The notes under the pieces: generated by a model
Told to the model about the DNA's origin: nothing
Database searches by the model: none
The model's input: only the letters and a program-made list of their open reading frames with translations
Part shown: one piece after another, positions 1-6,241 of the stretch
Numbering within the stretch: the first letter of the stretch is position 1
Layout of the letters: the number at the start of each line of letters is the position of its first letter
Made by a program: the position numbers and the translations under genes
Assembly: GCA_018056825.1 (NCBI GenBank)
Contig: JAGPEW010000040.1
Coordinates: 1 to 6,453, forward strand
Direction of reading: 5' to 3'
Source: Candidatus Sordicultor aquaticus
GTDB taxonomy: Bacteria; Atribacterota; Atribacteria; Atribacterales; Caldatribacteriaceae
DNA: 6,453 bases

Positions 1-16
1 TTTACTGAAGTTAAAC

Positions 17-45
17 TTGTAAAACTTCTTCTTTCCCTTTATAAT
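17..45 (+). promoter_or_regulatory. Sigma-A promoter for the tRNA-Ser / SRP RNA / dnaX unit
   Basis: A -35 box TTGTAA (17-22) is followed after 17 bases by a perfect -10 box TATAAT (40-45). The spacing is optimal, and transcription should start near position 52, about five bases before the mature tRNA-Ser 5' end. It is the only good promoter seen before the 3' intergenic region, so it may drive the RNAs and, by read-through, the downstream protein genes. The call rests on sequence match and placement only. Confidence 0.8.
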
Positions 46-56
46 TATTCTCGAGA

Positions 57-151
57 GGAGAGGTGGCTGAGTGGACGAAGGCGCCCGCCTGGAGAGCGGG
101 TAGACAGGCGTCGAACCTGTCTCGTGGGTTCAAATCCCACCCTCTCCGCCA
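57..151 (+). tRNA. tRNA-Ser, anticodon GGA
   Basis: This is a class II tRNA that reads UCC and UCU serine codons. The acceptor stem GGAGAGG (57-63) pairs with CCTCTCC (141-147), followed by discriminator G148 and an encoded CCA (149-151). The anticodon stem CCCGC/GCGGG (84-88/96-100) closes the loop CTGGAGA, placing GGA at 91-93 as the anticodon. The long variable arm typical of tRNA-Ser is present as a 7-bp stem AGACAGG/CCTGTCT (102-108/116-122). The T arm GTGGG-TTCAAAT-CCCAC lies at 124-140. All stems are intact, so the gene looks functional. The SRP RNA starts four to five bases after the CCA, so the two RNAs must be separated by processing if they share a transcript. Confidence 0.97.
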
Positions 152-155
152 AGTT

Positions 156-439
156 TGCCTCTAATCGTGCTAAGCGGGGAGATAGCGGTGCCCTGTACCT
201 GCAATCCGCTACAGCAGGGCTGAATTCCAGCAAGAGGTTTTTTCTTTTCGACTCCGGATGGAGGAACGGAACGATGAAGGTTGGGTCTTGCGCGACGAAT
301 CTTTGCTAATCCCGTCAGGCCTGGGAGGGAGCAGCGGTATGCGAAGCTCTTCGGGTGCCGCAAGGGTGCCTAACCGGAGTTCGCTGTCTCCATCACGGCC
401 GGGAAGAAAAAATCGAATGCTGGTGCACGATTAGAGGCA
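156..439 (+). ncRNA. ffs: Signal recognition particle RNA, large Gram-positive type (scRNA / 4.5S RNA)
   Basis: This is the RNA core of the signal recognition particle, which binds Ffh and targets ribosomes making membrane or secreted proteins. The 5' and 3' ends pair in a 14-bp stem (156-169 with 426-439). The Alu domain follows, with GTGCTAAGCGGGG at 167-179 and CCCTGTACCTGCAATCCGC at 191-209, as in Bacillus scRNA. The arms joining it to the S domain pair as CTCCGG/CCGGAG (252-257/374-379). The S domain is also consistent: CTTGCG/CGCAAG (287-292/359-364), CGAA/TTCG (296-299/350-353) and CTTTGC/GCGAAG (301-306/341-346). These lead to GTCAGG (314-319) and GAGCAGC (329-335) around a GGGA tetraloop (323-326). 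The length, near 284, fits the roughly 270-base Bacillus type. Exact ends are inferred from the terminal stem. Confidence 0.95.
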
Positions 440-469
440 TTTTAAAGAGAAAACTAAGAAGGTAGAAAG

Positions 470-2071
470 TTGGCTTATCTATCACTCTATAGAAAGTGGA
501 GACCATCTCGGTTTGAAGAAGTAGTAGGGCAAGAGATAGCGGTACGCATTTTAACTCGTTCCTTAGGAAAAAAACGTCTCCATCATGCGTATCTTTTTTG
601 TGGGCCGCGAGGGGTAGGGAAAACTACTACTGCTCGACTTCTAGCTATGGCCGTTAACTGCGAGAGGGGTATAACTCCTCAACCTTGTGAGGAATGCGAA
701 AGTTGTCGAGCTATCCAGGAAGGCAACTCTTTAGATGTAGTGGAGATTGATGCTGCTTCTCACCGGGGAATAGATGAAATACGAGAACTACGGGAAAGAG
801 TTAAATATGTTCCTTTGCAGTCTCGCTTTAAAGTTTACATAATTGACGAAGTACATATGCTCACCCCTGAAGCTTTTAATGCTTTGCTTAAAACCCTGGA
901 AGAACCACCAGAACATGTTTTGTTTGTGCTGGCTACTACCGAACCTCGTCGCCTCCCTGATACTATTATTTCTCGCTGTGTAAAGATTCTTTTTAACCCC
1001 TTATCAGAAGAAGCTATGGTAGAAAAACTGCAAGCAATAGCTAAAGCCGAAGGAAGTAAAATCGAAGAAGAAGTTTTTTATCTCATAGCTCGTAAGGCAG
1101 GGGGTTCTATGCGAGATGCTGAGGGGATGTTGGAACAAATTTTAGCCTGGGGAGAAGAATCGATAGATTTAGCTACTGCCTCATTGATTTTAAGAGAAAT
1201 AGATAAAGAAGATTTTACTAGGCTTTTTCGCTTTTTAATCGAAGGGAATAAAAGAGAGGTGCTTCTTCTTCTAAACGCGTGGGTGCAAAGAGGGCTGAGT
1301 CCCGAAGATGTTAGCCATAGTTTGGAAAGTTATTTGCGGGAACTGCTCCTTTTTTGTATTACTGGAGGTCAATGTAAAGAAGGTGAAGGAAAATCAAAGG
1401 AAGGTTGGCAGCTATTGGTTAAAGAAACAGATGAAGAAAATTTACAGAAAGCTTTAGAGAGAGTAAGTGTTCTAGAATTTGAGTTGCGTCGCTCTTCACA
1501 GCCTCGGGTGTTGTTAGAACTTTGTTTATTAGATATAATTAAATACTTGGCCAAATCTGGATTGCCTGAAGAAAATCCAGTAAAGGAAGAAATTATTCAA
1601 AAGGTGGAAGAGAACAATGGTAGTTTCTGGCCGGAGATTTTGCAGGAGGTGAAAAAGGCTAAAATTTCTCTTTATGCATTTTTACAAGCGGCTGATTTTA
1701 AGGAAGTTAACTCTTATCATGCTGTTTTGTCTTTTAACTCTAATTGTCAGTTTCACAAAGAAAGCATAGAGAGAGAAGAAAACTTGAGCATTCTTAAAGA
1801 AATTTTAGCCAAGAAGCGGGGAGGAAATTGGAAAGTAGAATGTGTTATAGAGGAAAAGACTCCTGTACTAGAAATAGAAAAAAATGAGGATAAGCAAGAA
1901 AAAAAAGAGGAGCAATTTCCTCATAATCATAAACCATTGCTCAGCGAGGTTATTAACCTTTTCTCCGGGGTGTTGGTTGATTATTCTTTAACTGAAGAAA
2001 TAGTGAAAGGTGGGTGGGAGGATGCAGAACTGGAAAAATCTGATGAAGGAAGCCCAGAAGATGCAGGCTAA
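470..2071 (+). CDS. dnaX: DNA polymerase III subunit gamma/tau (clamp loader ATPase)
   Basis: DnaX is the ATPase of the clamp loader, which opens the sliding clamp on primed DNA and ties together the replicative polymerases. Visible motifs are Walker A GPRGVGKTT (residues 45-53), the zinc module C64/C73/C76/C79, Walker B IIDEVHM (124-130), sensor 1 TTEP (156-159), the arginine-finger SRC (168-170) and sensor 2 GGSMRDA (211-217). Domain III follows to about residue 360, then a charged linker (about 460-485) and a short C-terminal segment with LLSEVINLFSG (490-500). At 533 aa it is somewhat shorter than Bacillus DnaX. The start is TTG, chosen because MAYLSLYRKWRP is the family N-terminus and AAGAAGG (456-462) lies 7 bases upstream. 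The last 62 bases overlap ybaB. In-phase A-runs in the linker may allow frameshifting to a shorter product (see 1878-1942). Confidence 0.97.
   Translation: MAYLSLYRKWRPSRFEEVVGQEIAVRILTRSLGKKRLHHAYLFCGPRGVGKTTTARLLAMAVNCERGITPQPCEECESCRAIQEGNSLDVVEIDAASHRGIDEIRELRERVKYVPLQSRFKVYIIDEVHMLTPEAFNALLKTLEEPPEHVLFVLATTEPRRLPDTIISRCVKILFNPLSEEAMVEKLQAIAKAEGSKIEEEVFYLIARKAGGSMRDAEGMLEQILAWGEESIDLATASLILREIDKEDFTRLFRFLIEGNKREVLLLLNAWVQRGLSPEDVSHSLESYLRELLLFCITGGQCKEGEGKSKEGWQLLVKETDEENLQKALERVSVLEFELRRSSQPRVLLELCLLDIIKYLAKSGLPEENPVKEEIIQKVEENNGSFWPEILQEVKKAKISLYAFLQAADFKEVNSYHAVLSFNSNCQFHKESIEREENLSILKEILAKKRGGNWKVECVIEEKTPVLEIEKNEDKQEKKEEQFPHNHKPLLSEVINLFSGVLVDYSLTEEIVKGGWEDAELEKSDEGSPEDAG
1878..1942 (+). 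promoter_or_regulatory. Candidate -1 frameshift / slippage element in dnaX
   Basis: A run of seven A (1878-1884) and a run of eight A (1899-1906) both sit in the phase needed for tandem slippage: A AAA AAT in the zero frame, and A AAA AAA. An SD-like GAGG (1886-1889) lies nine bases before the second run. Two alternative stems follow it: GAGGA/TCCTC (1907-1911/1918-1922), or GAGCAAT/ATTGCTC (1910-1916/1936-1942). A -1 shift at the first run reaches TGA at 1885-1887 at once, giving about 472 aa. At the second it adds RGAISS and stops at TAA 1924-1926, giving 485 aa. E. coli dnaX uses a comparable arrangement, and Thermus dnaX uses slippage in an A-run. Function here is inferred; AT-rich DNA makes A-runs by chance. 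Confidence 0.4.
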
Positions 2072-2333
2072 AATAGCTAAGATGCAAGAGGAGTTAAAAG
2101 AAAAGACAGTAGAAGCTTCTTCTGGGGGAGGAATGGTAAAAGTAGTTTGCGATGGACAGCAAAATATAGTTTCGATTGAAATCGAACCTGAACTCTTAGA
2201 AGAAAAGGATGTAGAAATGTTACAAGATTTGATCCTAGCAGCAGTTAACGATGCTTTGCGTCGTTCGCGAGAAATAGCTGAGGAAGAGATGGGAAAAATT
2301 ACCGGGGGATTAAATTTTCCTGGTTTAGCATGA
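2010..2333 (+). CDS. ybaB: YbaB/EbfC family nucleoid-associated protein
   Basis: This is a small dimeric DNA-binding protein, usually encoded between dnaX and recR and thought to act as a nucleoid-associated factor. Its 107 aa match the family length. The N-terminal helix is NLMKEAQKMQAKIAKMQEELKE in two parts (residues 10-31). It is followed by the glycine-rich SSGGGMVKVVCDG (37-49), the block EKDVEMLQDLILAAVNDAL (65-83) and the C-terminal GKITGGLNFPG (95-105). The start is uncertain. GTG at 2010 gives MGGRM, which lines up with the glycine-containing N-terminus of Bacillus YaaK. ATG at 2022 would use AAAGGTG (2006-2012) as its ribosome site at a good distance and remove only four residues. 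Either start lies inside the end of dnaX, implying translational coupling. Confidence 0.94.
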   Translation: MGGRMQNWKNLMKEAQKMQAKIAKMQEELKEKTVEASSGGGMVKVVCDGQQNIVSIEIEPELLEEKDVEMLQDLILAAVNDALRRSREIAEEEMGKITGGLNFPGLA

Positions 2334-2345
2334 AGAGGAATATAA

Positions 2346-2969
2346 TTGGTAGAATCTTATCCTGAAGCTTTGTCTAAACTTATCTCTGCCTTTTCTCGTT
2401 TGCCAGGTATTGGGCCTAAGACTGCTCAACGGTTAGCTTTTTACTTAGTCAAATCTCCTGATTTAGAAGTGGAAGAATTATTATCTTCCCTGCAGGAGGT
2501 AAAAGAAAAAATTCATTTCTGTTCGGTGTGTGGTTTTTATGCTGAGGGAGATAAATGTAAAATTTGCGAGGACTCGCAAAGAGACCGAAGTGTAGTTTGT
2601 GTTGTAGAAAGACCCCAGGATGTTTTGGCTATAGAAAAAACAGGATTCCGGGGGTTGTATCATGTGTTACAGGGTATTATTTCTCCTCTTTCTGGAATTG
2701 GTCCGGAGAAGATAAAGATTAAAGAGCTATTAGAGAGAGTGAGCCAAGGAGAAATAAAGGAAGTAATCTTAGCTATTAGTCCATCAGTAGATGGGGAAGC
2801 TACCGCTCTTTATTTAGCCCAAAAGCTGTCATCGTTTCCCATCCTCGTAACTCTCATTGCTCGGGGATTACCTTCTGGTGGAGACCTGGAATTCGCTGAT
2901 GAAGTAACTTTGCAAGAAGCTTTACAAGGAAGAAGAAGAATTAGTCTAAAGCCGAGAAAGGAGGAATAG
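2346..2969 (+). CDS. recR: Recombination mediator protein RecR
   Basis: RecR works with RecF and RecO to load RecA onto SSB-coated single-stranded DNA at gaps. All family parts are present in 207 aa, slightly more than the usual 200. The helix-hairpin-helix is LPGIGPKTAQRLAF (residues 19-32). The four-cysteine zinc site is C59, C62, C71 and C74. The Toprim domain runs from CVVERPQDVLAIE (85-97) through SPSVDGEAT (145-153) to ARGLPSGGDLEFADEVTL (172-189). The start is TTG, with AGAGGA (2334-2339) six bases upstream and only 12 bases after the ybaB stop. A Bacillus-type EGE in the Toprim domain is DGE here, a conservative change. The last codons contain the ribosome site of the next gene. Confidence 0.97.
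   Translation: MVESYPEALSKLISAFSRLPGIGPKTAQRLAFYLVKSPDLEVEELLSSLQEVKEKIHFCSVCGFYAEGDKCKICEDSQRDRSVVCVVERPQDVLAIEKTGFRGLYHVLQGIISPLSGIGPEKIKIKELLERVSQGEIKEVILAISPSVDGEATALYLAQKLSSFPILVTLIARGLPSGGDLEFADEVTLQEALQGRRRISLKPRKEE
2957..2964 (+). promoter_or_regulatory. Ribosome binding site for the por gamma-subunit gene, inside recR
   Basis: AAAGGAGG is a near-perfect Shine-Dalgarno sequence located in the final codons of recR, ten bases before the TTG at 2975. It fixes that non-ATG start and suggests that translation of the por genes is linked to recR translation on the same mRNA. Confidence 0.8.
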
Positions 2970-2974
2970 TAATC

Positions 2975-3550
2975 TTGAAGAAGCCTTTGGAAGTCAGGTG
3001 GCATGGTCGAGGAGGACAAGGAGTAGTCAGTGCTTCTCGAATTTTAGCTGATGCAACTTTACAAGAGGGAAAACATTTTCAATCTTTTCCCGAGTATGGT
3101 CCAGAGAGAATGGGAGCTCCAGTAAAAGCTTTTAACCGTATTAGTTCCCAGCCTCTTCGTATGCATTGTGGAGTTACCAATCCGGACATAGTAGTGGTGG
3201 TAGATCCTACTCTTTTAGGTTTAGCTGAAATTTTGGAAGGATTAGGCGAGGGAGGAACTATAGTAGCTAATTTTGAGGGTTCTCCTCAGGAACTGAGGGA
3301 AAAATTAGGTTTTAAAGGTGGTACAGTAGTTACGGTGAATGCTTCTCAAATTTCTCGAGATATTTTAGGAAGAGTAATAGTTAACACCCCTATGTTGGGA
3401 GCTCTCAATAGAGTGCTCTCAGAAGTAAGTATGGAAAACCTGCTGAAAGCCGTTCGTTCTCAGTTTGGAGAGAAACTAAGACCAGAAGTTATAGAGAAAA
3501 ACTTGCTTTGTCTTACTAAAGCTGGTGAGGAGGCACAAATAGATGGGTGA
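2975..3550 (+). CDS. porC: 2-oxoacid (pyruvate):ferredoxin oxidoreductase, gamma subunit
   Basis: This is the gamma subunit of the four-subunit cytoplasmic enzyme that oxidises a 2-oxoacid with CoA and ferredoxin; in single-chain PFORs the same fold is a fused domain. The protein has 191 aa, normal for separate gamma subunits. It opens with the signature VRWHGRGGQGVVSAS (residues 7-21, GRGGQG at 11-16). Then come FPEYGPERMGAPVKAFNRI (38-56), typical of the pyruvate and isovalerate family, and NTPMLGALNRV (137-147). The start is TTG, supported by the strong ribosome site at 2957-2964 and by the match of MKKPLEVRWHGRGGQG to family N-termini. It begins 5 bases after recR and overlaps the delta-subunit gene by 8 bases. 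Family membership is certain; pyruvate as substrate is inferred from the whole operon. Confidence 0.93.
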   Translation: MKKPLEVRWHGRGGQGVVSASRILADATLQEGKHFQSFPEYGPERMGAPVKAFNRISSQPLRMHCGVTNPDIVVVVDPTLLGLAEILEGLGEGGTIVANFEGSPQELREKLGFKGGTVVTVNASQISRDILGRVIVNTPMLGALNRVLSEVSMENLLKAVRSQFGEKLRPEVIEKNLLCLTKAGEEAQIDG

Positions 3551-3833
3551 ACTAAAAGGCTGGAAAGAATTGATCCCCGGTGGAATCATTGCGGAAGCAG
3601 GTAACGCCAGAGAATATAAAACTGGAGACTGGCGAACTGAAAAACCAGAACTTAATTTGGAAAAATGTATTAATTGTTTCTTTTGCTGGGCTTATTGTCC
3701 GGATAATGCAGTAATAGTAGATGCCGAAGCAGGGAAGATGGTGGCTTTTAACTATGATTACTGCAAAGGCTGTGGAATCTGTGCCAGTATTTGTCCTGCT
3801 AAAGGAGCCATTACTATGGTGGAGGAGCGATAA
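3543..3833 (+). CDS. porD: 2-oxoacid (pyruvate):ferredoxin oxidoreductase, delta subunit (2[4Fe-4S] ferredoxin type)
   Basis: This is the electron-transfer subunit, which carries electrons from the thiamine-linked cluster in the beta subunit to external ferredoxin. The 96 aa contain two classic [4Fe-4S] motifs: CINCFFCWAYCP (C42, C45, C48, C52) and CKGCGICASICP (C74, C77, C80, C84). The roughly 40-residue N-terminal part with GWKELIPGGII and the WRTEKPELN stretch before the first cluster is typical of Por/Vor delta subunits and separates it from a free ferredoxin. The ATG is preceded by GAGGAGG (3527-3533) nine bases upstream. It overlaps the gamma gene by 8 bases, so the two are probably translationally coupled. 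Confidence 0.93.
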   Translation: MGELKGWKELIPGGIIAEAGNAREYKTGDWRTEKPELNLEKCINCFFCWAYCPDNAVIVDAEAGKMVAFNYDYCKGCGICASICPAKGAITMVEER

Positions 3834-3839
3834 GGGAGG
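3834..3839 (+). promoter_or_regulatory. Ribosome binding site that fixes the start of the alpha subunit
   Basis: GGGAGG, part of AAGGGAGGTGA right after the delta-subunit stop, lies eight bases before ATG 3848. An in-frame GTG at 3839 overlaps this ribosome site, so it cannot use it. The ATG is therefore the true start. Confidence 0.85.
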
Positions 3840-3847
3840 TGAAGGAA

Positions 3848-5029
3848 ATGGCTAAAGTGGTAGGTTTTAATGGTAATGCTGCAGTGGCTTATGCTATGAA
3901 GCAGATTAATCCGGATGTGGTGGCAGCTTATCCTATCACTCCTCAGACTGATTGTGTAGAGAGATTTGCTGAATATGTTAGTGAAGGAGTGGTAGACACT
4001 GAATTTGTTACGGTAGAAAGTGAACACAGTGCTATGAGCGCTTGTGTGGGAGCAGCTGCTGCAGGAGGAAGAGTAATGACTGCGACTGCTGCCAATGGTT
4101 TAGCTTTTATGTGGGAGATGCTCTATATTGCCGCCAGTATGCGTCTTCCCATTGTGATGATGGTAGCTAATCGGGCTTTGTCTGGTAATATCAATATTCA
4201 CTGTGACCATTCTGATACTATGGGAGCTAGAGATGCAGGATGGATCCATCTTTTTTCGGAAAACGCTCAAGAAGCTTATGATAATACCATCCAAGCGATT
4301 AAAATTGCTGAAGACTTAGGAGTAAGGCTTCCGGTTATGGTTACCCAGGATGGATTTATAATCAGCCATGCTGTGGAGCGAGTAGAAATCTTAGAAGATG
4401 AGGAAGTGAAGAATTTTATTGGCTCTTACCCCAAGCGTTATCCTCTTCTTGATTTAGAGCATCCTGTTACCTACGGCCCCATTGACCTTTTTGACTACTA
4501 TTTTGAACATAAAAGGTCACAAATTGAAGCTATTGATAACTGTTTACCAGTGATTGAGCGAGTGGGTAAGGAGTTTGAAAAACTTTCTGGAAGACAATAT
4601 GGGCTTCTGGAGGGTTATCGATTAGAAGATGCTGAGTATGCGGTAGTGGCTCTGGGTTCTACTTGTGGAACGGCTCGGGAAGCTATTGATTCTCTGCGAG
4701 AGCAAGGGAAAAAAGTAGGGCTTCTTAAAATGCGCTGTTTCCGGCCCTTTCCTCGAGAAAGTGTGATTAAAGCTCTTTCTCCTTTAAAAGGAGTGGCAGT
4801 TTTAGACCGTTCTGTTTCCTTTGGAGGATTTGGTGGACCACTATTTACGGAAATTCGTTCTGCTCTCTATGATGCTCCCTCTCGTCCTTTAATCATAAAT
4901 TTCTTTTATGGTTTGGGAGGAAGGGATATCTATCCTGAAGATATAGAAAAAGCTTTAGGTAAGATAGAAGAAGTGGCGAAAGTAGGTAAGATAGAGCAAC
5001 ACATCGATTACTTAGGTTTACGAGAATAG
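3848..5029 (+). CDS. porA: 2-oxoacid (pyruvate):ferredoxin oxidoreductase, alpha subunit
   Basis: The alpha subunit carries the pyrimidine-binding half of the thiamine diphosphate site and contacts the substrate. It has 393 aa counted from ATG 3848, close to the usual 390-400 for separate alpha subunits. FNGNAAVAYAMKQ (residues 7-19) is followed by AYPITPQTD (27-35), then VESEHSA (56-62), ATAANGLAFMWEML (79-92) and ANRALSGNINIHCDHSD (107-123). The C-terminal transketolase-like domain holds VALGSTCGTAREAID (267-281), LKMRCFRPFP (293-302) and DRSVSFGGFGGP (320-331). T31, E59 and R109 align by motif with the active-site Thr31, Glu64 and substrate-binding Arg114 of the Desulfovibrio enzyme, which favours pyruvate over bulkier 2-oxoacids. 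The substrate is still an inference. It sits 14 bases after the delta gene. Confidence 0.95.
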   Translation: MAKVVGFNGNAAVAYAMKQINPDVVAAYPITPQTDCVERFAEYVSEGVVDTEFVTVESEHSAMSACVGAAAAGGRVMTATAANGLAFMWEMLYIAASMRLPIVMMVANRALSGNINIHCDHSDTMGARDAGWIHLFSENAQEAYDNTIQAIKIAEDLGVRLPVMVTQDGFIISHAVERVEILEDEEVKNFIGSYPKRYPLLDLEHPVTYGPIDLFDYYFEHKRSQIEAIDNCLPVIERVGKEFEKLSGRQYGLLEGYRLEDAEYAVVALGSTCGTAREAIDSLREQGKKVGLLKMRCFRPFPRESVIKALSPLKGVAVLDRSVSFGGFGGPLFTEIRSALYDAPSRPLIINFFYGLGGRDIYPEDIEKALGKIEEVAKVGKIEQHIDYLGLRE

Positions 5030-5041
5030 GAGGTTTAGAAA

Positions 5042-5971
5042 ATGCCACCTCTAAAAGAATTAGCTAAAAGACCAGAAAGAATTACCTCTGGACACAGGTT
5101 GTGTGCGGGATGTGGAGCTCCTATTGTTGTCCGGTTGGTTTTGGCTGCGGCTGATAAACCAGTTGTTGCTGCCAATGCTACAGGGTGTTTAGAAGTATCT
5201 ACCAGTATTTTCCCTTACACTGCTTGGAACATTCCCTGGATTCACAGTGCTTTTGAAAATGCAGCTGCTACCATTACTGGGGTAGAAACTATGTATCGGG
5301 CGAAGAGAAAAAAAGGAGAAATCGATGAAGATATTTATTTTGTAGCCTTTGGTGGCGATGGCGGAACTTATGATATTGGCATACAATCTCTATCTGGGGC
5401 CTGGGAGAGAGGACATCGATTTGTATATGTATGCTATAACAATGAAGCTTATATGAATACTGGTATTCAACGCTCTAGCGCTACTCCCTTGGGAGCCTGG
5501 ACTACCACAAGTCCGGTAGGTAAAGCTCTCCCGGGAAAAACCCAGTGGAGGAAGAATTTGACTGAAATTGCTGTGGCTCATGATATACCCTATGTGGCTC
5601 AATCCGTTCCCTCTAACTGGCGAGATTTGACCCTCAAAGCAGAAAAAGCTTTTCATACTGAAGGTCCAGCCTTTCTTAATGTGTTAGCTTCTTGTAACCG
5701 GGGATGGCGACATCTCCCTGCCGATACCTTAAAAATAAATCAATTAGCAGTAGATTGCTGTGTATGGCCTCTTTATGAAGTAGAAAATGGTCAATATCGA
5801 CTTACTTATAAACCCAAAGAGAAAAAGCCGGTAGAGGAATGGTTGAAAGTTCAGGGCCGGTTTCAGCATCTCTTTTCTCCTGCTAACCGCCATCTTATTG
5901 ATGAATTCCAGGCCTATGTAGACCGGGAATGGGAAAGATTGCTCGAGAAGTGCGGAGAAGCTAAAAAATAG
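5042..5971 (+). CDS. porB: 2-oxoacid (pyruvate):ferredoxin oxidoreductase, beta subunit
   Basis: The beta subunit binds the diphosphate end of thiamine diphosphate and the proximal [4Fe-4S] cluster. It has 309 aa, as expected. Cluster ligands are visible as CAGCGA (C21, C24), ATGC (C49) and C218 in LASCNRGW. The thiamine/Mg motif begins at GGDGGTYDIG (residues 104-113) and ends at CYNNEAYMNTG (131-141). The family stretch FPYTAWNIPWIHSAFENAAATITG (57-80) and the SSATPLGAWTTTSPVGK region (145-161) identify it as PorB-like. The ATG has AGGAGG (5028-5033) eight bases upstream, overlapping the alpha stop. It is the last gene of the run and a hairpin follows 13 bases after its stop. With the alpha subunit it can work in either direction; in autotrophs such enzymes make pyruvate from acetyl-CoA. 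Confidence 0.95.
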   Translation: MPPLKELAKRPERITSGHRLCAGCGAPIVVRLVLAAADKPVVAANATGCLEVSTSIFPYTAWNIPWIHSAFENAAATITGVETMYRAKRKKGEIDEDIYFVAFGGDGGTYDIGIQSLSGAWERGHRFVYVCYNNEAYMNTGIQRSSATPLGAWTTTSPVGKALPGKTQWRKNLTEIAVAHDIPYVAQSVPSNWRDLTLKAEKAFHTEGPAFLNVLASCNRGWRHLPADTLKINQLAVDCCVWPLYEVENGQYRLTYKPKEKKPVEEWLKVQGRFQHLFSPANRHLIDEFQAYVDREWERLLEKCGEAKK

Positions 5972-5984
5972 TTTTTGACTGCGA

Positions 5985-6017
5985 CAGGAGCCAGAGATTT
6001 TCCATCTCTGGCTCCTG
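5985..6017 (+). terminator. Perfect 14-bp hairpin after porB, probable transcript end without a U-tract
   Basis: CAGGAGCCAGAGAT (5985-5998) pairs perfectly with ATCTCTGGCTCCTG (6004-6017) around a five-base loop, starting 13 bases after the porB stop. Placement suggests the 3' end of the por transcript. No run of T follows on the + strand, and none follows on the - strand, so it is not a textbook Rho-independent terminator. It could instead protect the mRNA 3' end, or stop transcription together with the T-runs further on. Confidence 0.5.
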
Positions 6018-6241
6018 AGTATCCTATTTGGGATTGATAATTACCCTCTTGCTCCTTTGTAAGTGGAAAAAAAGCTTTTTCTTGTTATCGTTTCTGATTC
6101 TCTCTGTTATCCCTTGTGCCGTCACCCTGAGTGCTTTTTAGGATAACTGTTTCATTTTTTTTAATCTCTCTTTTTTTGTGCTCTAGACTGTTAGGAAAGA
6201 CTTGCAATGATAAATCAAAGAAGTACCTATAAAGTAATGTA
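6018..6241. other. AT-rich non-coding stretch with no recognisable gene
   Basis: No open reading frame with a convincing start and homology was found on either strand. The stretch contains an AAAAAGCTTTTT palindrome (6069-6080), a 7-bp stem GTTATCC/GGATAAC (6106-6112/6141-6147) and pyrimidine-rich sequence with T-runs at 6155-6162 and 6171-6177. It separates the por genes from whatever lies beyond the window. Confidence 0.6.
6106..6162 (+). terminator. Weak possible terminator: 7-bp stem followed by T8
   Basis: GTTATCC (6106-6112) and GGATAAC (6141-6147) form a 7-bp stem with a 28-base loop, followed eight bases later by eight T (6155-6162) and then a second T7. The large loop and the gap before the T-run make it a poor intrinsic terminator, but with the hairpin at 5985-6017 it could help end the por transcript. 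Confidence 0.25.

Noticed and set aside
45..363. Open frames over the tRNA and SRP RNA on both strands
   Set aside because: They overlap well-supported structured RNAs and have no protein family features.
430..446. SRP RNA terminal stem plus ATTTT as an intrinsic terminator
   Set aside because: The stem pairs with sequence 270 bases upstream and only four T follow, so efficient termination is unlikely.
3839..3847. GTG at 3839 as the start of the alpha subunit
   Set aside because: It overlaps the GGGAGGTG ribosome site itself; ATG 3848 is at ideal distance and matches family N-termini.
6202..6233. Promoter TTGCAA (6202-6207) with TATAAA (6228-6233)
   Set aside because: The 20-base spacing is too long for a good sigma-A promoter.
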